Source: Diploscapter coronatus (lineage: Eukaryota; Nematoda; Chromadorea; Rhabditida; Rhabditidae). Taken from it: 64,000 nt of DNA. Position numbers and translations under genes: made by a program. Below the pieces are notes generated by a model. The model searched no databases. It was given only the letters and a program-made list of their open reading frames with translations, and was not told the DNA's origin. This document shows, piece by piece, positions 22,434-32,612 of the stretch. Numbering within the stretch: position 1 is the first letter of the stretch; each line of letters begins with the position of its first letter. Location of the stretch: NCBI GenBank assembly GCA_964036155.1, contig OZ038422.1:53467201-53531200 (forward strand), in the 5' to 3' direction.

Positions 22434-23929
22434 CTGAAACTTTTTATTAGACTTCCAATTTTGAAGATTTGGAATTGTCACAACGACACTACGTTGCAAC
22501 ATGAAAATGACGCAACACTTTCTTGGAAATATTGCAACAATTCCAAGACACCACAATCTTTTAAAACAATCACGAACAATTGTGAAATTTGAATAATATG
22601 ATTACATTTATTAATATATACTGTATTGACCATATTTGCTATAAATCGATATAGGACGATTTACCAGAATTAATAACTATTTCGCACAACAGAATTTTCT
22701 GAAATGAATGCAAGTTTAGATAAAATATATCTTAAAAATTAGGGCGTTGACAAGTTATTTTGACAGGTTAAATTATGATTTAGCAAAAATCAAATTAACC
22801 CTGCCCGATACGAGGATAACTTGAATTTTATAACTCAAAAGAGTCTGCTCACCGATCTTTTATAGTCGATGGAATTCAAAGGACAGACTATTTTGTAAAG
22901 TTTACTTATCATTTATACACTGAAAAGAATCTTTTAATTGGAAAAGATAGGTGAAATATAAAAGTTTGAGCTTCGCAAATCGGCAGATGGAATTTTCCCG
23001 ATAATGGTGTCTATTGTAATTAACTGTTCTAACATCAAGTAAAACTCGCCTAGTCAAATCAAATATGCATTAATGATGACTTTAACGAAATTTAAATGTC
23101 GCTAATCTTAGTCTACTCAAATACTAATATCTGCAAAGTATTATCATCTGCATTTGAGAGTTCAGATTGCTGAATTTAGTCAAATCAAAAGGGCTCATTA
23201 AATCGCTATCGCTTAATGAGCACATTTCGTAATTTTGATTTCATGACGGTAAAGATCAAAATTAAAGATTTATATGTAGAGGATGCAAGTGATATTTCCG
23301 ATGTGAAGACCGAGTCATGGGAGTATTTTTCTAGGAATCTGTAGGGCTAAACAGAATTATAGCAAGAAATCGCATGAAAAATAGATCAGTGTAACCAAAG
23401 GGCCCGTTCATACTTACAATCAAAGTCGACAATACTCTAACATATATATATATATATTTTTTTTTAAATCTACACGTCCCTTTTTCGATTTACGTTTTTA
23501 TTTCTATTGGAAACTGAAAGTCGACTAAAATTTCGAGTTCATCTGCTAGTTATTCGATGTTGAAAATGGTGAATAAGCGAGAAAAACTTTCTCGAGAAAT
23601 TTTCACACATCCCTGATTCATTTCCTTTTCCCCAAAAACTTTTTTCTTACAGAAATCGTCCAGCTGCGTTGCTTTTTGCCATTCGAATGTTTCTCTTTCT
23701 TCTTTCTTGTGACCTCCTTTCTTTATGCAATTTTCCATTTTACAGCCATGTACTCGAAACATCTCTCACAGAGCGACGATTTTTCCGCTTTCTTTTTCCA
23801 AAATCGATTTTTCAACCTAAAATTTGAATTTCAGATATCGTATCTCAACTCTATTGTCTGTCTAAATCAGACATTATTCAATGTCTAAGTCATATTTTGG
23901 ATAAAAACTACTTTTTGCAAGGATAACTC
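22434..23929. other. Receptor block upstream DNA, then unmatched spacer
   Basis: 22434-23400 is the partner of copy 1 upstream DNA. After the breakpoint at about 23400 comes an AT microsatellite (about 23440-23460) and AT-rich DNA. Open frames at 23550-23888 on both strands overlap each other and have no recognisable features. Confidence 0.6.
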
Positions 23930-24478
23930 ATTATTTATTATGTTTTCAATCTCAAGAAAGGCAAGTAATCCTTCTCTCAACTGTGAAAGCGAATGAGAGA
24001 GGTAACTGTGGATTCCTAAAGGATTTCCGACGCGTAAATGTCGCTCTGACTCGCGCAAAAAGTGGCCTCCTGATCATTGGCAGCTCTGAGGTATCAGATT
24101 TATTCTCTGCTCATATTGAAAAATTTGATTTCAGACGCTCGCTGCAGACAGGGTACTAAACTCCATTCTGCGTCACTACCAGAGTGACGGGACAATTTAC
24201 GGAGGATGTGCCGGTAATCTGAGGCCGATTGAAATTGATATTGGGGAGCCAAAGGTATACTTTTTGAAAGATTCTCAAAATTCACATAATTTCCAGGAGG
24301 AAGACGCAGATGATGAGACCGATGACAAGGAGGACGAGTTCGAGAGATGCTTCGAGCTGGATATCGCTTCAGATTCTCCCAACATCTTCAAGTGCAAGGT
24401 AAGATTTTCACTACTTTATCATTTATTATTTTCTGCTTACAGGTCTGCGATGTTCCTGTCTCCGGAGTTGCCTTGTGA
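23930..24478 (+). pseudogene. C-terminal fragment of a UPF1-like superfamily 1 helicase
   Basis: Four in-phase segments (about 23930-24090, 24135-24254, 24297-24398, 24443-24478) encode the end of an SF1 RNA/DNA helicase. Motif V region (FQSQERQVILLSTVKANE) is followed by motif VI (FLKDFRRVNVALTRAKSGLL) and the usual closing TLAADRVLNSILRHY. An acidic stretch and CKVCDVPVSGVAL then end at a TGA. Everything upstream that a helicase needs (Walker A, DEAD-like box, motifs III-IV) is missing, and there is no plausible start codon. It begins about 500 bp after a duplication breakpoint and stops just before another duplicated block. It therefore looks like a fragment moved by rearrangement, though an expressed short gene cannot be excluded. 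Confidence 0.75.
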
Positions 24479-25633
24479 TATGAACACCTCAACGGTTGCA
24501 ATCACAGGAAGATGGCTGCCTCGTTGAAGAAGAAACGATCTGAGATTTTTTCATTCAAATCAGCTGTTGTCAATTTCTCATTTGAATTCTTTCTTCTCCA
24601 ATTTATGATCTGTGACTAAATCTGTTTATTTCAAGATTTTCTTCCAATTTTTGCTGAAGCTTACCTTCTCTTTTTGAAATGGGATTGCAAGTAATGAAAA
24701 GCAAAAGAACTAGTTAAAACAAAAATACACTCTTTTAACAGCCATTTTCGGCGAATAGAATACAAAGATCGCAGTATCGTTTGCAGAAGAGGAGATTGTA
24801 GGCCAATGACGGGAGAAAGCTAAGAAACGGAAATAGAATGATGGAGAGTGAATGTCATTGTGAACAAATTTCATTCACAAAATAACTTAAAGATAAAATT
24901 TCTCCAAAAAAAAATATTATTTTCTAAACAATTGGATTTATTTCAAATGAAAAGTAAAATCAGTACAAAATTTGCTCGAAAAATCTTTGTTGAAATTACT
25001 AAGATTCTTTAGATAATTGTTTTTCGCAGAAACTATAGTATTGTAGAATTTGACAAAGTGACAACGTTACTAGAGTGTATGGATCATTTAACAAATTGAA
25101 AAGCTGTGAAATGAGGTATTTGAGGAATTTAGAATTATCTGAATTCGATTCGAGAAGTTCGGTTTGTTAAAAAATAGGAAATAAACAATCGTAGCATCAA
25201 AAGACAACAGGAATTTGGACGACTGAACGCAGATATCTTATTTAGCGAATATTTTTTTTCTCATTTGTAAATGATGATTTTAGAAAGAAATTATCTTTTT
25301 AACAGATAACATTATTGATTTGGGAATTGCCTAAATAGTGCCTTTACATTTCTCTGAAATTCATATCTGCAAATGATCTTCACCAACTTTAATTACTAAT
25401 TTCCTAGCTAACTTATCGTATACCTCTGATATTGAAGAAGACTTTTCTGCTAACTTTTAGTTCTCCAATTATCATCTGCTGCGCACCACAGATTTCAAGT
25501 TCGCTAAATTACAAAATAAAAAAGCAGACTTTGTATTCAACCCAAATTCGCTGAACAGATTTGTGAACTGGGAAGGCCGGTATCAGCCAATGATATCTTT
25601 CGAGAATAGAGTGGACAAGGGCGCTCGAGACCG

Positions 25634-25641
25634 TATAAAAG
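25634..25641 (+). promoter_or_regulatory. TATA box of small peptide gene, copy 2
   Basis: TATAAAAG lies 83 bp before the ATG at 25717, identical in position to the box of copy 1. The surrounding promoter is nearly identical. Confidence 0.7.
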
Positions 25642-25716
25642 GAGGACGATATCTCGAGATTCCAACAACGAATTCGACTCTTCAAGCCATCAGCTAAGTC
25701 TCCTTCTGCCTCAATC

Positions 25717-26137
25717 ATGCAGTCCCGAATTAACTTCGTCTCGATGTTCCTCCTCGGTTAGTCAGCAATTTTGAAATTCTTATCAGCTTTTTCGAAAAGT
25801 CTATCCAGTTGTCTGTAAAATCTATCCTCTTTCAAAGCGCAATAGTCTATTTAGAATATAAGTGAGCTGATTCTTCAAACTAGATGTAGTTAACTTTTCT
25901 TCGAATTTCTTTTCAAAGAGAAATTACAGTGTTGGTCGCTCTGAATTCCTGCTCAGCCTATTATTACAACAACTACAACGCTTATGGAAACTATGGAAGC
26001 TATGGAAACGGATATTATTACCCATCAACTGTATGTTTTTTTTTCTAAATTAAAATGTTAAGATAATTTTATAGGGCTTCTACAACTCCTACAACCCCTT
26101 CAACCCATATTGCAATTATTACTATAATTATTATTGA
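25717..26137 (+). CDS. Small secreted Tyr/Gly/Asn-rich peptide, copy 2
   Basis: Three exons (25717-25756, 25930-26030, 26075-26137) encode 67 residues. The signal peptide is the same as in copy 1 up to ALN. The mature region YYYNNYNAYGNYGSYGNGYY has a few substitutions (Thr to Ala, Asn to Ser) and an indel-like shift of Tyr residues. The third exon is identical in protein. Conservation of reading frame, promoter and splice sites suggests both copies are functional. No family is assigned; an extracellular structural or antimicrobial role is a guess from composition. Confidence 0.87.
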
Positions 26138-26499
26138 TCTCTCATCTCATCCCATTTTCAAATTGCTAATTTAATAATTTAAAATAATTTTGAGCCTTAA
26201 TAAATCTTTCAGTTTGCAATTCTCAAATTCATCTGATTTTAATTAACAAGAATAATGAATCATGCAACCTGAAAAATAATCCATCAACCAATATTTCACC
26301 AAGAACAAAACGAATGAACTTTGAAAAATTTCAGAAGTTGCTTACGTTGAATGTAAATTGATCACAGAGCTTGCATTGTAGATAGTTTACAACTCTAAAA
26401 TAAAAAGATATTTTATTTTCAAAATCGTTTCAATTCAGATGAATACCCGCAGTGATATCAAAAGAAAGATACAATACAAATGTCGATGAAAAATCATAA

Positions 26500-29346
26500 T
26501 CAATGATGCTTCTTAATTTTCTTCCTTCGATTTTTCTTATGGATTCTCCTTTTGTGATGAGTTTTCCCTCTATTGGCGACTTTCTTCCTGCGTGGTTGCC
26601 TTTTCTTGTACGGCACTTTTCTTCTTCGATGATATCTGCGTTTTTGAGGAAGGTTTCGTCTCTGATGCCGGATGAATTTCGGGTAAATCCTTTGAACGGG
26701 CATGACTGCCTGCCATTGCGGTCCGAGCGAGAGAATTATCTGATTGATCCATGGAAGGTACGTTCGGACATTCGTGAAGACGCCTAGATGTTTGAAATTT
26801 CGAAGATGTGAAATAAAGTCAGATCGTTTAGAACGAAAGTTTGTAAGTGATGGAATGATGATATGCAAAATGACAAACCACCACTCTTCTGCAATTGTTG
26901 AAAATACGTAATGCTATTTTCACAGTACTTATCATGCTTTCGCCTTCTATAGAAGCCTTCTCAGAAACGTTTACTTTTTCGAGCCTCCCTAACTCTCCTC
27001 GTCTCGAATGCTCTTCCGCGTCTACTGACCAAGCTCATAACGCAAAAATGCATGCCTCTCTCCATAGCAATGTGTTATAGTGGATAGTGGTTTTGATTTT
27101 TGCCCTTTCCTAAACGATAAAAGAGATTTTAGAAAAGAGGGGAGCAAAAGAAGCTCGAAAAAAAGTAAATTTTTCAAAGGAATTTAGAGTACCTTGCGTG
27201 CGTTTATTTCGACAAATTCAGAAGAAGAAAACGTTTTATTTTACCATTTACAAGTTATTTTTGATATGCTACCAATTTAAAATTGCCCTGATTACCTGGA
27301 TACTTGGAAGATCCACATTTTCTACTTTTACTGACAATTCCCACAACTCGCCAGCGACCCGCTTTGAAGCACATTAAGGGTGATCCTGAATTGATGCTTC
27401 GCGTTTTGTTATAACAAAAAATTATGCCAATAAAATTTCTGTTGCCATATTTTCGAGTTTATACCCAGAGAAAAGTTTCTCATCTGTGGAGAAGAGTTTC
27501 TGCAGACTTCCTGTAAAGTTTTCGCGCAGAAACTTTCAGATTGAGAAGACTTGAGGAAGCTCTTCATCCTTTCCCATCTTGAGAAACTGTCTCTGAGTAC
27601 CAATTTTTCCTAGCCTACCTGAATCGCCATTACAGATTCCTGGTTCACTTTTAGCATTCGAAATATATCCGGCACAGATGTTCGATTTGCTGTTGAGTTC
27701 CCCGTCATAGAACTGACGATTGTTGCAAATGTCCATTGACTTGATAGGAAGGATTACTTGATGATATCTCTGGGGATATTCCGTCGATTCGCGATATCGA
27801 CCCCATCCTCAAATTCAAAAGGTCAAAAAATCAAATAACTGAAACTTCGAAGGTTTACCAACAACCACGCATTTTTCATTATGTTTGATGTGACCGTAGT
27901 ATGAAGGTAGACAAATGGGCATCAACTGATTTGCATTATAGCCGTCGGAAGCCAATCTAAAATTTAGAAATATGCTCAAGATAGAAAGTAGGAAATTCTG
28001 CAAATTTAATTTTTAAAGATATCGGGGTCCTGATATCAAAATTTCGTGATTTTTTAAGGTTTTGGAGGGAGTTTCCAACTATAAAGTTAGAGGTGAAGAT
28101 TTAACGAATATGATACAAAACAATTTTTCATGATTATCAATTAGGGGGCCGACCAGATGGATCAGAAAAAAAGTAGCGATAAATTTCGAATGCTAGTTCC
28201 TGCACTCTGGCATTTCCAGTTATAATTCAATAGAAACACTCACATGATAAGGGCGATGTCGTTGTCAATATTCCGACTGTCATATTGTGGATGAACAAGG
28301 ATTCTTTCTATTCTATGCCACTGTCCTTCCACAAACACTTGCAGATATTCCGTTTCAGTGCTAAATATATTATTATTGTTATTAGTAAGTTGCCTATTTC
28401 CAATTTGGGTCAGATAGATAAGCTGCGATTTTCAAATAAATACATTTTCAGAAATAATAATAAAGCTATTTTCTATATTTAGAAGGAGAAAGATAATTTT
28501 AGAAAGTTAGCTAAACTGAATGACAATGAACACCTATTGACCTCAAGGTTTTTCTTTGGCTTTTTATTCGCCATGAAGTTGACAATTCACAGCCAACAAT
28601 TAGAGAATAAAAAAAAACGTGGTTTCTGCGGTAAAAATGTTAAGTGTTGCTAAACTTTAGAACTATAAATTGCGCATTAAGGTATTTTTAAACGGGTATA
28701 GTTTCTAATGACACAAAATTGATCTAGTGAAAAGGATATTGAAAAATGACAGTTTGAAAATTAGAGACTATTGAACGCTTATTTATGGAGTGTCATATTA
28801 AAGAAATTCAATCTTAGAGCACACAGAGATATTTGCGAAGTTCATACTATGTGTTAAACTTATTTAAATAGAAAAATGTCATGATAAACAAACTCTGCTT
28901 GATCCACGCAATGGGCAGCAGTCATCACAATTCTTTGATGGATCAGCGTGGCTCCGCAGTGATGATAGCCCCATTTGTATGTCATTCTTAATGGAAATTA
29001 TTTAATTGTCAGCTAACTAAACAATAACTCCGAATTATCATTTGCACAAGCTTTAGACCAATTTTAAAATCTACTAAGATTATAACTTTAATAATTATTC
29101 CTATTTCTGACTTTATGAGCCAAGGCCAATTGTCCGGCTTCGTCGTCACATTTGCCAACACCTTCTTGGTAAACTAAAAAAACTAAAAATTCATAAATTT
29201 ATGCTAATTTTAAAACAATGTTTTGACGAAATTCAACGTACCTTTAATTCATAATTCATCTTTGAAGGGTTCTTCGATACAACTCCACACATTTGGGAAT
29301 CAGATTGAGCAATGAATATTGAAATTATCGCACAGAATATTATCAT
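26500..29346 (-). CDS. Secreted S1-family serine protease, copy 2, with basic C-terminal tail
   Basis: Eight exons join in phase: 29242-29346, 29112-29173, 28894-28986, 28244-28360, 27859-27956, 27619-27807, 27296-27385 and 26500-26783, giving 345 residues. A signal peptide (MIIFCAIISIFIAQSDS) is followed by the protease domain with His81 in MTAAHC, Asp121 in DNDIALI and Ser221 in CNGDSG. As in copy 1, the pocket base is Gly and the 214-216 strand is Ser-Lys-Ser. After PWIN the tail of about 80 residues is extremely rich in Arg and Lys, ending in KKNRRKKIKKHH, unlike the mixed-charge tail of copy 1. An intron splits the exon that is single in copy 1 (between WPWLIK and MTYKWG). The introns are longer and AT-rich. 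Likely secreted; substrate unknown. Confidence 0.9.
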
Positions 29347-29832
29347 TACAATTAGGTGAATAAATCATATCTATCATAGTGATGTAAGGGGTGAATAGTT
29401 ATTGTAGAGTTATGAACATTATTACATAGAACAATAAAGGAAATTCATCAGCGATAAATAAGGCGCAAAAGTTAGGAATGAAAATCAATATCGTCTCTGC
29501 ATCTCAGTATGATATGAAAATTGAAAATTCAAAGTGGCAAAATGCCTCAAGCAAGAATAAATTGTCGGAAATAGCAACTATTATAACCAGAGAGTCCGAA
29601 ATGTAACACATGAATCACATGAACGAAAAAGTACAGTCATAGATCATTTTTCCGCTTGCCTTTTTTAGTTTCAAGTGTTCACTCGTTTAGAACCTGTATG
29701 TTATGGTCAAATGCTTTCATTTGTGAAAATTATTCTTAAAAAATCATGACTTTTTACACGAAAATAGGAAGGAAGATTATTTTGGCTAATATTTCATCCA
29801 CTCATGCAATCGAAGGTGTAGAGGAGCCAAAA

Positions 29833-30062
29833 ATCGAGGTCCCGGAGCTCGGAGTGTGCGTTTTTACGCTGTAGTCAATGTCGCACTCAAACATTCTAAA
29901 ATCAAAAGAATGCGTCAAAATCGATCAAATTTGATATCAAACGCTTCATCTCGATGCGATAAGTGGATTTCATTAGAAAAATTTTCAACTCGATTCTCAC
30001 ATAAAGTTATAGGTCGAAAAGTGTCAAAACTGGCCAAAACAACGACATTTTCGATCAGTACG
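29833..30062 (+). repeat. Dispersed repeat, copy 2 (partner 19223-19472)
   Basis: Starts near ATCGAGGTCCCGGAGCTCGG and is the reverse complement of the copy at 19223-19472. The open frame running through it (29856-30089) is not conserved as protein in the other copy in any obvious way, so it is treated as a non-coding repeat. Confidence 0.72.
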
Positions 30063-30405
30063 CTCGTAAAACGCCGATGTGGCAGCTAATTTTTAAAATA
30101 TTAATCAGTGACCCTATTCTTCTACATGATAATGATATGTGGCACTTGCCATAAAGTCGGATATAAAGTTTTTTTTTCAGTTTCAAAGTTTGTCATCCAA
30201 AATGGCGATTTTCAAAATTGGTATATTTTCGCCACAAGTTATACACCACTCGAACACACTGGCTTTGTAGGTTATGAATATGCAACATTTATTCGATAAA
30301 AAGGCCAAAAATATGTTATTTTTTAAAATAATTATATTCCAAATTAATCTGAAAAATGAATGTCTGGAAGCATCTAGAAATATTATGATGACAAAATTTT
30401 GCAAA

Positions 30406-30524
30406 AGCTTACAACACCTGGGATTCCCAAGCCGTCTCCGATCCAAGTACTAACCAGGCCCGACGTTGCTTAACTTGCCAGATCGGACGGGATGGCGTGT
30501 TCTCAACGTGGTATGGTCGTAAGC
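30406..30524 (-). rRNA. rrn-5S: 5S ribosomal RNA
   Basis: The minus strand from 30524 to 30406 begins GCTTACGACCATACCACGTT, contains the internal control region GATCTGGCAAGTTAAGCAAC ... TAGTACTTGGATCGGAGACG, and ends TGTTGTAAGCTT. Length is 119 nt. The 5' and 3' ends pair (GCTTACGACC with the terminal TGTAAGC) to form helix I. TTTT runs follow the 3' end (GCTTTTGCAAAATTTT), fitting RNA polymerase III termination. It is complete and apparently intact. Only one copy is in the window and it is not tandemly linked to an SL1 gene, unlike the 5S/SL1 repeats of many nematodes. Confidence 0.93.
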
Positions 30525-32242
30525 GAGGGGGTAGCCCTGCGTTCGGCATAAAACACAGGGGAGAAAAGGAAGGAAAGAGTGAAGAAAGATGAGAGAGTGC
30601 AATGAAAGAGGAGTTGATGTGCAGCGAAATCGCAGTCTTGGGAAAGGGCGTTTTGAAAATGAAAGAGAAGCTTTTTTATTGTGGCGAACACCAATATTTC
30701 AATCAGTTTTTCCATACTTCGACGCTTTCATGTGTTGAATAATATTATTTTTTCCCAGACGCTATATTCAAATCGCGAAAACTATTTTCGGGATTATCCA
30801 TTGCTGTATTGGTTAGAATCAGTCAGTAAAATTTGAATAATACGACATGTCTCGACTAATGATTTCTATTCACTTCGCATGACTACCAAAGAACGCCAAG
30901 AAATACAGTTCTTCGTGTTTTATATGATCAATCATGATCATTTCTGATTGCAGAAAGCTTTATGAAATTTTTATTAGTTTCGATATGGTAGAAAATTTCT
31001 CCAGTTCATAAATATTGAAGTCAGTTAAAGCGAAATTTATTTTGTTTTAAATACGCGAGATCTTTTCAGCTGATTACAGTCCTAGGGGGGACGATCGTCA
31101 GAAACCCCTTGCGACCTATCTCCAGTATATTTTCTTAAGAGTTTTGTATCTCTAATCAATCAATAGCGTAAACGTTCAGGTTTGCGACCTACCTCGCCAT
31201 ACAAAATTTCCCCTTCGCGATCTATCCCCATAGATTTTTTCGTCTGACGAAAGTGCTCCCCAAGTCTGAGCTGATTTACATTTTTTGTGAAATTTGATCA
31301 CTTTGACCTAATCGATACGTTCTATAGCTCGTGATCGTGAACAGTTTGAAATAATGAATTAGTAGAATTATCCAAAATTAAATAATTTTTTATACGGTAT
31401 AATTTCATATAGGTGATTAAAAAATGTTTTTTTTTGCATAAATAATGCCGAATCTGCCATTTTAAAATGGCTATCTTCCGAAATTTTCACTTATTCTTCT
31501 AAATTATGTTTGCCAAAATAAACTTACAGTTTTTCAACAGTAGAGCGCGTGATTGTACTTGTAAGTACTAAATACAGAACAGCGTCATATGTCAAATGTT
31601 TTATTTGTCGAAAACTTTCCGTGATGATGACGATTCAACTGTTCGCATAATCAGGGATTAACAGAAAGTTGAGTATTATCAACGTTTTCTTTCTAATTCA
31701 ATCGAAAATTGCGAGAAACAAGTTTTGATATGAATCTCCATTTCATGGAACACGCCTCTTCCTATTTACACAGCTAACTTGAAACCTCTATTGAAGCCAT
31801 GCCATATGGAACATTTTCATGTCAGATGATTGTTTCCATCATGCATCATGAGTTTCAGCATTTTGACTTTTCATCAACTTTGATCTGCCAACAGAAATAG
31901 CAATATGATATTTTATTGAGAATTTCAAATGAAGATCTACGCTACGTCATCATATTGTGTTACTCGACCAAACATTTCCAGAGATTTTTAGATTCTTTTC
32001 TTCCAAATCGTTATTAAAGCGAGAATTTTACTGATTATCAGTTCAGCGTACAGTGCTTTGGCCTATCCGATTTCATTTTTTCAGAAATTCGAAAATAACT
32101 TTCTACCTGTGCATTATTATTTTGTAAAAAATTTCACAGAAAAATTCTAAAAAAAATATTCCTGACAATCGTATCTGATTAGATTTTTAGAAAATGCGTT
32201 ATTAAATTTGTAAATATCTATTTTTGATGTAATTTTAATTAG
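30525..32242. other. No gene recognised
   Basis: AT-rich DNA. A short motif TTGCGACCTAYC occurs at 31110 and 31182, with a related CTTCGCGATCTATC near 31213. No exon chain could be built, although if the putative last exon at 32243 is real, upstream exons or a long intron must lie here or further left. Confidence 0.5.
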
Positions 32243-32612
32243 GGTTCGCCGGACAAGAAAAAAGAGAGCAAAGCACTGTGAGCAAACAATGTAAGTTACA
32301 GACTTTCTTGGCTCATTGACTGTCATAATGGGACGTCAGATAATAATTTCGAGCTATCTTGTTCTAAATGAATCTTGTTTCTTTTCTTAAATTTTTCTCT
32401 CCTCAGAGAAGGGCCCAAAGAACACTCACTCTTCCTAGACACCGTTATCAGTAAGAAAATCCCTTGTTTTTAGGAAGGTTTGGCTGGGCCCGATTGCGTC
32501 ATCGCCATCGATGGCTGGCCTCTTTCTTTTCTTCTCTTTCTGGCTAGATTGAAGTGTCTGGAGCTTTTCTATGCTCTAGATTTTTTGTGCTTTATTTTTG
32601 TTTTCGAATAAA
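32243..32612 (+). CDS. Possible last exon and 3' UTR of an unseen plus-strand gene
   Basis: A TTTTAATTAG acceptor precedes 13 codons (GSPDKKKESKAL then TGA, 32243-32281). A GTAAGT donor follows ten bases after the stop (32291). A TCCTCAG acceptor lies about 115 bases on, and an AATAAA is at 32607-32612. This looks like a terminal exon with a 3' UTR intron. I cannot find its upstream exons, so the reading frame itself is uncertain. Confidence 0.3.

Larger units (their letters stand above)
24665..26400. repeat. Duplicated block, second copy, with empty transposon site
   Basis: Contiguous here, but split in the first copy into 4760-5064 and 12373-13800 by the Harbinger insertion. The uninterrupted junction AAAATCAGTACAAAAT at about 24956-24971 is the pre-integration site. 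Confidence 0.92.

Noticed and set aside
30108..30446. Small open frames on both strands beside the 5S gene
   Set aside because: One runs into the 5S rRNA gene and the other is AT-rich noise with no splice support.
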